Made by a program: the position numbers and the translations under genes. Below are positions 8,485-17,282 of a stretch of 64,000 nt of DNA, one piece after another. Position 1 is the stretch's first letter; every line of letters starts with the position of its first letter. Under the pieces are notes generated by a model. It did not search any database. It worked only from the letters and a program-made list of their open reading frames with translations, and had not been told where the DNA came from. The stretch covers positions 1-64,000 of the forward strand of contig CAZVUO010000005.1 in NCBI GenBank assembly GCA_964630235.1. The letters run 5' to 3'. The stretch comes from JBFLYH01 sp964630235 (GTDB lineage: Bacteria; Oederibacteriota; JAAXVQ01; JAUVAV01).

Positions 8485-11400
8485 ATGCAGAGTCGGGGGT
8501 GGGTTTGTTTTCTGGCCGCGGTACTGACTGGTTTGGCAGCCATGCCTGGCATGAGCTGGGCTGAGGACCCGGAGAAAGCCAAAGCGGCCAAAGAAGCCTG
8601 GGAGCAGGCGTTCGATGCCACGGTGGTGGACCCGGAAGATAAGAATCTCGCGCAAACCTGGACGAATTACGCCAAACAATTCGCTGATCAGCCCGGCGCG
8701 GCGCGCGCCTTATTCATGGTGGCGGAAGTCCAGTTTCAGCAGCGTTTTTATGACAAGGCAGCCACCGCCTACCAGGAATTCCTAAAAAAATACCCCCGGG
8801 AAAGCTTTTCGGATTCAGCCGCCTATCGTTACGCCGAGTGTGCGTACAACCTGAAAGACTACAAGGAAGCCCTGCTGCGCTGGGAACAACTGCTGAGCCA
8901 ATATCCCACGACGTTTTTGCGCGCGGAAGCGCTCTATGGGCAGATCCTCTGCCATGTTGTGCGCCGCAAATGGCGCGACGCCTCTGAAACCATTGAACGG
9001 TTGACCAGCCGCTATCCCTACTACCGTAAAGTCCAGAAAATCAAACTGCCTTTGGGCCTGGTTTATTTTCAGAACAAACAATATGCCCAGGCGATGCAGT
9101 ATTTTATGAGCCTGGAAGGGGATATGCCGACGTATTACATCGGCCGTTGCCAGGAAAATCTCGGGCAATTTTTGCCCGCAGCCGCCAATTATAAAAAAAT
9201 CATAGAAAAATATCCGGAGTCGATTTATCTCCTGGATGCCGCCTACAGCAAGGCCGATGCGTATTATAAAGGCCAGAATTATTCTGTGGCGGTAAAAGAA
9301 TTTCAGGATTTTTTAAGGAAATACCCGGATTCTAAATACCGGCCGTATGCGCTGTACAAAATGGCGGTCAGCCAGATGCGGCAGGAAAATTACGGCGATG
9401 CCCTCAACAATATCGAGAGTTTGCTGGCTCAGGCCGAACGTTCGCAATTGGCGGCCAATGCCTTGTACCTTAAAGGGGAATGCCAGCTGAAGTTGGGTAA
9501 GTCCGAACAGGCGATCGCCACCTACAACCAGGTCTTCAATGAATATCCCAACACCTATGTATCCGGCAGCGCGAAATTCAAAGCCGGGTGGGTGATGCTG
9601 CGGGCGGGGCAATCCGCCCAGGCCATGCGGACGTTCAAAGAATTCTTAACCACGTATCCCATCCACGAAAACGTCCAGTTGGCCACCTACCTTTTGGGCA
9701 ACAGTTATTTTAAACAGGAGTTGTATGCGCAGGCCATCCCCATCTATCAAGATATCTTGATGAAATACAAGTATTCCGATGTCTCGGACGCCGCGTTGGC
9801 GGCTTTGCAGATGGCCTATTACATTCCCAAACAGTATGAACAGCTGATCTCGACCACGCACTATATCCTGAAGGTGCTGGCCGCCAATTTTCCGCCCTCC
9901 AAAAGCACCTGGCGGTCCCTGTCCTATTTTTATCTGGGGGAATCCTACTATCACATGGAGATGTATCCCCAGGCGGCAGGCCAATACAAGAAGATCGTGG
10001 AAAACTTTTCGGACTCGCTGATTCTCAATTGGGCCAAACTTGGCCTGGCATATAGTTTGTTCGAGACGGGCGAGTTCAAAGATTCCCGACGCGCGGCCCA
10101 GGATCTGGCGTCGGTTCCGGACGCCAGCGATCAATTGCGCAACTATGCCTCGCTGATGATCGCCCACAATCTCTTCAATGAAAAAAAATACGAAGACGCG
10201 ATCGTGAAATACGAAACGTTCGCGAAGACGAACCCGACCATGCCGGAAGCCGGCGACGCGTATTTTTACGCCGGTCAGGCTTACTATCAGTTGGAATACT
10301 ATGCCAACGCGATTGAGGCCTGGCAGCGCGTGGTCAAGTCATTCCCCAACAGCGAAAAAGCTCCCGAGGCCGCTTACCGTCTGGCGGATACATTTTTTAA
10401 AGCTCAGCGGTTTGACGAGGCGGTCAAGGGGTTTGAGTTGCTCGCTCAGTGGCCGGAAGAAAAAAACCCTTACCGCAAGGAGATGCAGCTGCGCATCGCC
10501 CAGTGCTATTACAACGCCAAAATGGATGACAAAGCCGTCCAGGCTTACACCAAATTCATCAATGAATATCCAGATGATCCCAAGGTCAAAGATGCCATGG
10601 AAGGCATCCAGTTGAGTTATTACCGCAAGGGCGCCACCGCCGATGCGGTTCCGCAACTGATGGAATTTGTTTCCAAGTTTCCCAATAGCCGGTTGGCAGT
10701 GGATGCGCTTTACCGGGTTGGTGAGATTTATTATCAGGAAAAGAAAATGGAACAGACGATCGCGGCTTTTCAGCAGCTGATCGCGGATTATCCGGAAAGC
10801 TCGCTTCTGCCGAACGCCCAATACTACATCGCCCTCTGCAACGAGGGACTGGGGAACCGCGATCAGGCGATCCGGAGCTATGTGGCGTTTATACGCAATT
10901 TTCCCTCGCACGAGCTGGTCGTGGATGTCCGTTTCCGCTTGGGCTCCGCATATTTCGCGAAAGAGGAGTATGAACCAGCTATCGCGGCATATCAGTCCCT
11001 TATTGATTTGCACCCGAAATCCGATTATGCCGCCAACGCCTTGTATAATATCGCCTTGTGCTACAAGCGCCTGAAAAAGTGGCAGTCGGCTATTGAACGG
11101 TATACCGAGTTTTACCAGCGTTTTCCTCAGGACCCGAAGGCCAAAGACAGCCTGATGCAGATCGCCACCACCTATCGGGAGGAAAAACGTTATCCTTCCG
11201 CCATTAAAATTTACGAGGAAATGACCGGGAAACCGGAATTCGAGGCCGAAAAAGCCGAGATTATGTACACCATCGCTGATGCGTATATGGAGATGGAAAA
11301 CAAGGAAGAAGCGGCCAAGGCATTTGACCGCATGCGCGCGCTGAAACCCAAAGATGATGTTTACCGCTTGACGGCTTTGGCAAAACTGGGTAGTCTGTAT

Positions 11401-11604
11401 GAGGAATTAGCCCAGTGGGGAAAGGCTTATATCGTCTACGAGGACCTTTCTACCTCGGGCGGGAAGCCGGAATGGACCCAAGCCGCGAAAAGCCGGATGT
11501 CAATCATCAAATTGGAGCACCAGGCGGATGTGGAGGCGGCCCTGGGCGGTGCAAAAGCTTCGCCGGCCGAAAACAAGGTGGATTCCAAGAAAAAAGGGAA
11601 GTAA
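8485..11604 (+). CDS. Large periplasmic TPR protein
   Basis: 1039 residues with a signal peptide (AAVLTGLAAMPGMSWA) and about 20 or more TPR-type helical pairs. The consensus is A...Y...G.Y..A...Y...L..YP.S. The family resembles the YbgF/CpoB and BamD-like Tol-associated TPR proteins but is far longer. AAGGGG sits upstream of the ATG. It ends 43 bp before exbB, so it is likely the scaffold or adaptor of the motor encoded next. The C-terminus is lysine-rich (SKKKGK). Confidence 0.8.
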   Translation: MQSRGWVCFLAAVLTGLAAMPGMSWAEDPEKAKAAKEAWEQAFDATVVDPEDKNLAQTWTNYAKQFADQPGAARALFMVAEVQFQQRFYDKAATAYQEFLKKYPRESFSDSAAYRYAECAYNLKDYKEALLRWEQLLSQYPTTFLRAEALYGQILCHVVRRKWRDASETIERLTSRYPYYRKVQKIKLPLGLVYFQNKQYAQAMQYFMSLEGDMPTYYIGRCQENLGQFLPAAANYKKIIEKYPESIYLLDAAYSKADAYYKGQNYSVAVKEFQDFLRKYPDSKYRPYALYKMAVSQMRQENYGDALNNIESLLAQAERSQLAANALYLKGECQLKLGKSEQAIATYNQVFNEYPNTYVSGSAKFKAGWVMLRAGQSAQAMRTFKEFLTTYPIHENVQLATYLLGNSYFKQELYAQAIPIYQDILMKYKYSDVSDAALAALQMAYYIPKQYEQLISTTHYILKVLAANFPPSKSTWRSLSYFYLGESYYHMEMYPQAAGQYKKIVENFSDSLILNWAKLGLAYSLFETGEFKDSRRAAQDLASVPDASDQLRNYASLMIAHNLFNEKKYEDAIVKYETFAKTNPTMPEAGDAYFYAGQAYYQLEYYANAIEAWQRVVKSFPNSEKAPEAAYRLADTFFKAQRFDEAVKGFELLAQWPEEKNPYRKEMQLRIAQCYYNAKMDDKAVQAYTKFINEYPDDPKVKDAMEGIQLSYYRKGATADAVPQLMEFVSKFPNSRLAVDALYRVGEIYYQEKKMEQTIAAFQQLIADYPESSLLPNAQYYIALCNEGLGNRDQAIRSYVAFIRNFPSHELVVDVRFRLGSAYFAKEEYEPAIAAYQSLIDLHPKSDYAANALYNIALCYKRLKKWQSAIERYTEFYQRFPQDPKAKDSLMQIATTYREEKRYPSAIKIYEEMTGKPEFEAEKAEIMYTIADAYMEMENKEEAAKAFDRMRALKPKDDVYRLTALAKLGSLYEELAQWGKAYIVYEDLSTSGGKPEWTQAAKSRMSIIKLEHQADVEAALGGAKASPAENKVDSKKKGK

Positions 11605-11647
11605 AAACCCGTACGCTTGAGTTTCGGGAGGAAACGAGGAGGGGAAT

Positions 11648-12298
11648 ATGGATTTAGGGAACTTGGATTTTGTTGAAATATTTCGCAGTAGTTTTACCTT
11701 GATGATTTTGCTGGTGTGTTCGATTTTGGCCGTGGCGTTCATGATCGAACGCTTCCTTTTCTATCGCCGGGCCAAGGTGGATTCCACGCGTTTTCTTTCG
11801 CGGATAAAAATGTCGATGGAGAGCGAAAATTACCAGGAAGCAATTTCCGCGTGTGAACGGGATCGCAGTCCGGTGGCCGCGGTTTTGCGCGTCGGGCTGC
11901 TGAATCGCGAACTTCCGTACGAGCAGCTGGACGAGCTGATGGCAGCCACCCGCGAAGAGGAACGGGTCAAACTCGAGAGATACTTGGGTGTGCTGGGAAC
12001 GCTGGGGAACTCCTCGCCCTTTATCGGCCTGTTCGGGACCGTGGTCGGCATTATCAAGGCCTTCCACGACCTGGCGGCGTCCGGTTCGGGTGGGCCGACG
12101 GTGGTGGCCGCCGGCATTGCCGAGGCGTTGGTGGCGACGGCCGCCGGGTTGGCCGTTGCGATCCCTTGCGTGATGGTGTTCAATTATTTTATGCGTAAAG
12201 TCAAGAACATCGCCGTTGAAATGGAAGCGGTTTCCAAAAGATTTCTCATTATTTTGACCAATAAGGAAAGCGAAAGCACTTCCACGCGAAAGCGCTGA
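11648..12298 (+). CDS. exbB: ExbB/TolQ/MotA-family proton channel
   Basis: 216 residues. There is one N-terminal membrane helix (residues 14-34) and two C-terminal helices. The family core GTLGNSSPFIGLFGTVVGII is followed by GIAEALVATAAGLAVAIP. This inner-membrane protein forms the proton-motive stator with ExbD. It is preceded by a strong GAGGAGGGG ribosome-binding site. It is followed by two exbD-type genes and a TonB, so it forms an energised envelope motor. TolQ or AglR-type names are equally possible from sequence alone. Confidence 0.9.
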   Translation: MDLGNLDFVEIFRSSFTLMILLVCSILAVAFMIERFLFYRRAKVDSTRFLSRIKMSMESENYQEAISACERDRSPVAAVLRVGLLNRELPYEQLDELMAATREEERVKLERYLGVLGTLGNSSPFIGLFGTVVGIIKAFHDLAASGSGGPTVVAAGIAEALVATAAGLAVAIPCVMVFNYFMRKVKNIAVEMEAVSKRFLIILTNKESESTSTRKR

Positions 12299-12340
12299 AG
12301 TCCGCTGCACGAGAATACACGGTAACGGGGGTTTATTCCC

Positions 12341-12787
12341 ATGGGAATGGCTGCAGGCGCAGAAGATGCCATCACCGAAATTAATGTAACGCCCTTGGTG
12401 GACGTTTGTTTGGTCCTGGTCATCATCTTCATGGTGACGGCGCCAATGGCCATGCAAGCCGGGATCATCGTTGCCAGCAGTAAGGTTGACGCTGCGGAGG
12501 GCGAAGTTTCCCAAAATGAATCTGTCGCTGTGCGCCTGACTGCGGACAAGATTTACTTGAACGACCGTTTGGTCACCTTGGAAACCCTGTCGCCCCTCAT
12601 GACCGCCAAGCTCAAGGTCAATAAAAAGAAGGTCGTGACCATCACGGCAGACGAGGATGTTAAGCACGGCATCATCGTCTCGGTTTTGGATATTTCCAAG
12701 CAGAGCGGTGCCGAAGGTCTATCCATCATGCGCAAGCCCGTGATGGGACAAGTGGATGGAAAAAAGAAAAAAAGCCGGCGGCGTTAG
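12341..12787 (+). CDS. exbD: ExbD/TolR-family stator protein (first copy)
   Basis: 148 residues. It has a single membrane helix with the proton-carrying aspartate in the line INVTPLVDVCLVLVIIFMV, then a periplasmic domain. The tail is very basic (KKKKSRRR). It is paired with exbB upstream and a second exbD 11 bp downstream. The two copies keep the same membrane motif but differ in the periplasmic part, so they probably form a hetero-oligomer or serve different partners. Confidence 0.9.
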   Translation: MGMAAGAEDAITEINVTPLVDVCLVLVIIFMVTAPMAMQAGIIVASSKVDAAEGEVSQNESVAVRLTADKIYLNDRLVTLETLSPLMTAKLKVNKKKVVTITADEDVKHGIIVSVLDISKQSGAEGLSIMRKPVMGQVDGKKKKSRRR

Positions 12788-12798
12788 GAGGGAAAACC

Positions 12799-13203
12799 AT
12801 GGGAGCATCAGGTTCTGCAGACGAGCCCATCACAGCGATCAATGTCACCCCTCTGGTGGATGTATGCCTGGTGCTGGTCATTATCTTCATGGTGACCGCG
12901 CCGCTTTTCAGCCAGCCGGTCATGAAAGTTGAGTTGCCGAAAGCGGTTACGGATGAAGGGGAATCGTCTGAAAATATTACGATTACCATTGATCCGGATG
13001 AGCGCATCGCCGTTAATGCCAAAGAGGTTACGATTGATGAACTGAAGCCTGAATTGAAAATGAAGCTGCAAGAAAGCGCCGAAAAATACGTGATTATCAG
13101 AGCGGATAACCTTACCAATCATGGGATCGTTCTCAAAGCGCTCGATTTAGCCAAGGAGCTTGGAGCGAAAAAATTGGTATTTGCAACTGAACATAAAAAG
13201 TAA
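12799..13203 (+). CDS. exbD: ExbD/TolR-family stator protein (second copy)
   Basis: 134 residues, preceded by AGGAGG. The membrane segment INVTPLVDVCLVLVIIFMV is identical to that of the upstream copy. The periplasmic domain differs and ends without the basic tail. Tandem exbD copies behind one exbB resemble the one-TolQ/two-TolR layout of some gliding and Tol-like motors; that functional link is inference. Confidence 0.9.
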   Translation: MGASGSADEPITAINVTPLVDVCLVLVIIFMVTAPLFSQPVMKVELPKAVTDEGESSENITITIDPDERIAVNAKEVTIDELKPELKMKLQESAEKYVIIRADNLTNHGIVLKALDLAKELGAKKLVFATEHKK

Positions 13204-13255
13204 CTAGGGGTCAAAAAGTTAAAGGGAATCTTTTTCGTACATAGAGGCAGTCATT

Positions 13256-14293
13256 ATGAGCAGAATCAGGATCATCATCGAAGAAGAAGAAAGGTTCGCC
13301 GCGGATTATGATATTCCGGGCTTAACCAAAGGGGGTTTTGCATCCCTGCTCGGCCATGCCTCGATCTTCTTTTTGGTTTTCCTGGTTACCCACCAACAAA
13401 AAAAAGCCGAGGTGCTGTTGACGGAGATTACGCTGGTTGACCAAATCATCCCCATCCCGGAAGAAGAAGCGCCTCCGCCCATGCCGATGGCTCCGCCCGA
13501 GCAAAAAAACGTCTGGGATTTTTTGAAACAAGCGATTCCGCTAAAAGCCAAACCAGAAGAGCTGGCTTCACAATTGCCGATTGATCTCCCCAAAAAGCAG
13601 GACCAGCCGGCGATGGCCCAAATGCCGGACGCCTTGAAACTGGGCAGCAAAAAAGACCTGGATAAACCTGCGATCGGAGATAAGCCGCTGGATCTGGTGG
13701 GGCGCAAAGCGGTGGAAGCGCCGGCAGGCATGAACGTCAATCCCCTGCAGATGAATCAGCGCCGGGATTCGTTGGCGAGCGCCGCGAACCTTCCAACCGG
13801 TGTCAGCCTCGGTAAAAAAAGCAGTTTTTTGCCTGGTCAGCAAATGCCGGTTGTAGACACCCAGCAGTTTGCCCGCCGCGCAAATCTGCAAGCACGCGGC
13901 GGCGCGCTGGCGGATATGCCGACTTTGCAGAAGCCCGCGGAAAAGAAGAAAGTGGACTTCGACACTTCGCAGTTGAATATTTCCCGGGACCAAAACACGT
14001 TTAAGATTTTCGGCCCCTTGAAAGACCGACCGATTCTGGAAAAATACTTACCCCGGTATCCCCGCTGGGCCGAGGAACAAGGTCTGGAAGGGTCTGTCAG
14101 TCTGCACTTTTTTGTTTTCCCGAACGGGATGGTTAAAAACAACATTTTCGTGGAACAAAGTTCCGGCTCTTCGGAAATGGACGGGTTGGCCATGAAGGCC
14201 CTGCAAGCATTCAAATTTGCTCCGCTGCCCAGCAGTGAGCGGCAGGAAGAGCAAGAAGGCGTGATTGTATTCTATTTCAGGTTGTCGAGGTGA
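13256..14293 (+). CDS. tonB: TonB-family energy transducer
   Basis: 345 residues. A short cytoplasmic N-terminus is followed by a membrane helix near residues 28-45. A Pro/Glu/Lys-rich periplasmic linker runs to about residue 250. The C-terminal TonB domain contains YPRWAEEQGLEGSVSLHFFV and ends in ALQAFKFAPLP and IVFYFRL. It would transmit ExbB/ExbD energy to an outer-membrane partner. No TonB-dependent receptor gene is in the window; the nearest outer-membrane candidates are the PorV-like and OmpA-like proteins. Confidence 0.85.
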   Translation: MSRIRIIIEEEERFAADYDIPGLTKGGFASLLGHASIFFLVFLVTHQQKKAEVLLTEITLVDQIIPIPEEEAPPPMPMAPPEQKNVWDFLKQAIPLKAKPEELASQLPIDLPKKQDQPAMAQMPDALKLGSKKDLDKPAIGDKPLDLVGRKAVEAPAGMNVNPLQMNQRRDSLASAANLPTGVSLGKKSSFLPGQQMPVVDTQQFARRANLQARGGALADMPTLQKPAEKKKVDFDTSQLNISRDQNTFKIFGPLKDRPILEKYLPRYPRWAEEQGLEGSVSLHFFVFPNGMVKNNIFVEQSSGSSEMDGLAMKALQAFKFAPLPSSERQEEQEGVIVFYFRLSR

Positions 14294-14294
14294 C

Positions 14295-15245
14295 ATGATT
14301 ATGATCAGGCGCGACACCCTTCGTATCATTATCCTTCTTTGCCTGTCGGTCTGGCTCGGTCAACCCGCTTCTGCGGCGGATGACAAGGATGAGCTCGCTG
14401 GCGCTCCCGAGAAAAAGGCCGAGGAAAAAACCGACAGCAGCCAGGAAGTGGTCATTAAAGGTGTTCAGCGGCTGAAAGTCAAAGTCGTTAAACCCGAACC
14501 TGACCTGTCTTTTGATGTTGATGAAATCGCCGTGCCCTATGTGGTCACCGAAGACAGCGTGATGGACGTTTCGCCGACTTCCATGACGGATCCGCAAGTG
14601 TCGGTGCCCTCGACACTGAACAGCAGCCAGGCGGCTTCTCCCCACATTCAGTTGTTCCGGCGTCCGCCGATCCTCACGTTAAATCCCCGCTATAACAGCC
14701 AAGTCAACATCAGCAGATGGTCGCTGCGCGTGACCGACGGATTTGGAAATGTATTTAAGAATTTTACCGGCGAAGGGTCTCTGCCCAAGCAAATCATATG
14801 GGACGGGACGGATAAAAACAAGCAGATGTTGGATATCGGAACGTCTTATTCTTACATTTTTTCCATCGTGGATGTCGCTTCGAACCCGACCAGTCAGATG
14901 GGCAAACCCGTTGTGCTGGAATCCCTGCTATACGAGGACAATGGCGAGCTGATCGCACAAGTGGTCCATGATGCCATCTTTGATAAAGGCGAGCGTAAAA
15001 CAACCATAAGCCAGAAAGGCGAACTTTATCTCCGGGAAGTGGCCGATTTAATTACCGCCCGCCAGGTTTACCCGGTACAGTTGGAAGCGTATGCCAAAGA
15101 TCTCGATGATGCGAGTTCCAAAGGGGAGATCATTCAGGATTATCTTGTCGAGCGTTTGACAATGCCAAAAGAGAATATTAAACTCTCGCCCAAGAAATCA
15201 AGAATTGCTAAAGTCTTGTTCAGGATAAAGGGAAATACACGGTAG
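14295..15245 (+). CDS. Exported Ig-module protein with degenerate OmpA-like C-terminus
   Basis: About 316 residues. The ATG at 14295 (or 14301) is chosen just after the tonB stop, with GAGG upstream; a frame open from 14265 lies inside tonB. A signal peptide (IILLCLSVWLGQPASA) is followed by a charged linker, then one FlgD-like Ig module (ISRWSLRVTDGFGNVFKNF, IIWDGTD). The C-terminal 95 residues match the OmpA-like fold in length and pattern, but the peptidoglycan-binding Asp and Arg are absent. It probably works with the TPR/ExbBD/TonB set, being the last gene of that run. Confidence 0.7.
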   Translation: MIMIRRDTLRIIILLCLSVWLGQPASAADDKDELAGAPEKKAEEKTDSSQEVVIKGVQRLKVKVVKPEPDLSFDVDEIAVPYVVTEDSVMDVSPTSMTDPQVSVPSTLNSSQAASPHIQLFRRPPILTLNPRYNSQVNISRWSLRVTDGFGNVFKNFTGEGSLPKQIIWDGTDKNKQMLDIGTSYSYIFSIVDVASNPTSQMGKPVVLESLLYEDNGELIAQVVHDAIFDKGERKTTISQKGELYLREVADLITARQVYPVQLEAYAKDLDDASSKGEIIQDYLVERLTMPKENIKLSPKKSRIAKVLFRIKGNTR

Positions 15246-15275
15246 CTATGTTGATTTAAATCATTGAATAATTGG

Positions 15276-15391
15276 CCTTCGGGGCGGGGTGTGACTCCCC
15301 ACCGGCGGTGAAAGCCCGCGAGTCCCGGATACGTTCGGGATTGATCCGGTGAAATTCCGGAGCCGACCGTTAAAGTCGGGATGGGAGAAGG
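15276..15391 (+). promoter_or_regulatory. FMN riboswitch (RFN element)
   Basis: All RFN landmarks are present in order: P1 CCTTC (15276-15280) pairing with GAAGG (15387-15391), GGGGCGGGGTG, CTCCCCACCGGCGGTGA, AGCCCGCGAG, TTGATCCGGTG, ATTCCGGAGCCGACCGT and GATGGGAGAAGG. It lies directly before the rib operon. FMN binding is expected to favour the terminator downstream. Confidence 0.97.
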
Positions 15392-15424
15392 CAATGACGC
15401 CCATGCGCGCATGGATCGTAACCG

Positions 15425-15454
15425 CCCCGAAGCCGATGGTTTCGGGGTTTTTTT
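15425..15454 (+). terminator. Riboswitch-controlled intrinsic terminator
   Basis: CCCCGAA (15425-15431) pairs with TTCGGGG (15441-15447), followed by seven T (15448-15454). The ribD ATG begins at the next base, so the GGGG of the stem is also the only SD-like sequence for ribD. The same hairpin could therefore block both transcription and translation. Confidence 0.85.
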
Positions 15455-16606
15455 ATGCCTGCACGAGATGATCGGACTTTCATGGACATGGCTCTGGATT
15501 TGGCGGAACGGGGCATGGGACGGACATGGCCGAATCCGATGGTAGGCGCGGTCCTCGTGAAAAATGGAAAAGTGGTGGGAACAGGATGGCATCGGCGCTG
15601 TGGTGGGCCGCATGCGGAAGTATTCGCGCTTCGTCAAGCCGGTGCCAACGCCAAGGGAGCGACGCTTTATGTGAATTTGGAACCGTGTTCTCACTTCGGG
15701 AAAACCCCGCCCTGCGCCTTGGCGCTGAGCGCGGCGGGGATCAAGCGGGTGGTCTGTTCCATGCGGGATCCAAATCCAAAAGTGTCGGGAAGGGGATTTG
15801 AGTTGCTCCGCCAATCGGGAATTCGCGTGGAAACAGGGTTGCTGGGTGAAAAAGCCCGCAGAGTGAACGCGGTTTTTATCAAACGTATAACCACGGGCAT
15901 GCCTTTCGTGGTCAACAAAGCCGCGCTCTCCGTGGATGGCAGAATAGCCTGTTCGACAGGGGCTTCGCGGTGGATATCGAATTTACCGGCGCGAAAATAC
16001 GCCCATCGTTTGAGATCCCTGGCGGATGCCGTTATCGTGGGGATGGGCACGGTGCGCAGAGATAACCCGCGCTTGACGCCGCGGTTGACTTCCCGTATTC
16101 CTGCAAAACGACTGATCAGGGTTGTGCTGGCGGGAGAACACGAAGTACCCGCGCGCGCGGCGGTGTTCCGGCCGGTTCCGTTTTGCCGGACGGTCCTTGC
16201 GTGTTCCACAGACTGGAAATCACGGCGCCTGCCCAGTGGTGTCGAAGTGAAGGTTTTTCCAGGGAGGGATGGACGCGTTGATCTTAAACGTCTGGTGCAA
16301 TGGCTGGGAGAAGAAGGCGCAAGCTATGTTTTAGTGGAAGGCGGGGCGGAAACACACGCTGGTTTTCTTGGGCTCCAACATCCCGGTGACGCCCTGCTTT
16401 CCGACCAGATACAGTTCATTTACGCTCCGAAAATAATCGGGGGGGGCGAAAGTCCTGGGCCGGTGAGCGGCAAAGGTGTTGAAAAACCCACGGAAGCGAT
16501 CCAGTTGATTGATTGCCAGTGGCGCGCACTTGGGCCTGACATGTTATTAAGCGCCACGCCACTAGGTGGTTTAAGACAGGGGCGCGGCCGAAGGCGGAGA
16601 GCATAA
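15455..16606 (+). CDS. ribD: Bifunctional riboflavin deaminase/reductase RibD
   Basis: 383 residues. The N-terminal deaminase (about 1-145) has the zinc motif HAEV and PCSHFGKTPPC. The C-terminal reductase domain (about 150-370) contains VNKAALSVDGRIA and GASRWIS and an EGGAETHAGF line. It deaminates the pyrimidine and reduces the ribose side chain in riboflavin synthesis. The length is normal. It starts directly after the riboswitch terminator; an internal ATG at 15482 is a weaker alternative because residues before it align with RibD. First gene of the rib operon. Confidence 0.95.
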   Translation: MPARDDRTFMDMALDLAERGMGRTWPNPMVGAVLVKNGKVVGTGWHRRCGGPHAEVFALRQAGANAKGATLYVNLEPCSHFGKTPPCALALSAAGIKRVVCSMRDPNPKVSGRGFELLRQSGIRVETGLLGEKARRVNAVFIKRITTGMPFVVNKAALSVDGRIACSTGASRWISNLPARKYAHRLRSLADAVIVGMGTVRRDNPRLTPRLTSRIPAKRLIRVVLAGEHEVPARAAVFRPVPFCRTVLACSTDWKSRRLPSGVEVKVFPGRDGRVDLKRLVQWLGEEGASYVLVEGGAETHAGFLGLQHPGDALLSDQIQFIYAPKIIGGGESPGPVSGKGVEKPTEAIQLIDCQWRALGPDMLLSATPLGGLRQGRGRRRRA

Positions 16607-16607
16607 A

Positions 16608-17282
16608 ATGTTTACTGGGTTGATCCAGGAAGTGGGAAAAATCAATTCGGTTCATACCGGAGACCTGGCCTCTGTGCTGGAAGTCCATGCGCCCCATCTT
16701 TGCGGGGAAAAGCTGCAAATTGGAGAATCGGTAGCAATCAACGGGATCTGCCTGACGCTGGTCACGCTGAAGCCGGATCATCTCATCGTGGAGGCAGGAG
16801 CGGAAACGGTCCGGCGGACGACGATCCGGTCCTGGGCAATAGGGGACGAGGTCAACCTGGAGCGGGCCCTGCGCGTGAATGGGCGCCTGGACGGTCATTG
16901 GGTTGCAGGACATGTGGATGGCGTGGCAGAGGTGCGTGCGGTCATTCCAGAGGGTGCCAGCCGTCGGATTGAATTCGCGGTCCCCGCGGAAACCGGGCGG
17001 TACATCGCGGCCAAAGGGTCCGTGGCGATTGACGGCGTCAGTTTGACCATCGCCGAGGCGGCGGGTATGAACAGCCTGACGGTCTCGGTCATTCCCCACA
17101 CCCTCCAGCACACGACTTTGGGCGCTTTGCGCCCGGGCGACCGGGTCAATCTCGAAGTGGATCTGCTGGCCAGATATCTGGAAAAACTATTGGAGAGACG
17201 GGATCACCAAGGAATAACCTGGGAGAAATTGGCCGCGGCAGGTTTTTTAAATTATAAAGAAGGGGAACGTTCATCGTGGTAA
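16608..17282 (+). CDS. ribE: Riboflavin synthase, alpha chain
   Basis: 224 residues with the classic start MFTGLIQEVGKI. Two tandem lumazine-binding barrels are visible: residues about 1-95, with NGICLTLV, and 96-195, with DGVSLTIAE. It dismutates two 6,7-dimethyl-8-ribityllumazine molecules to riboflavin. It follows ribD by one base and overlaps ribBA by seven bases, showing translational coupling. Confidence 0.95.
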   Translation: MFTGLIQEVGKINSVHTGDLASVLEVHAPHLCGEKLQIGESVAINGICLTLVTLKPDHLIVEAGAETVRRTTIRSWAIGDEVNLERALRVNGRLDGHWVAGHVDGVAEVRAVIPEGASRRIEFAVPAETGRYIAAKGSVAIDGVSLTIAEAAGMNSLTVSVIPHTLQHTTLGALRPGDRVNLEVDLLARYLEKLLERRDHQGITWEKLAAAGFLNYKEGERSSW

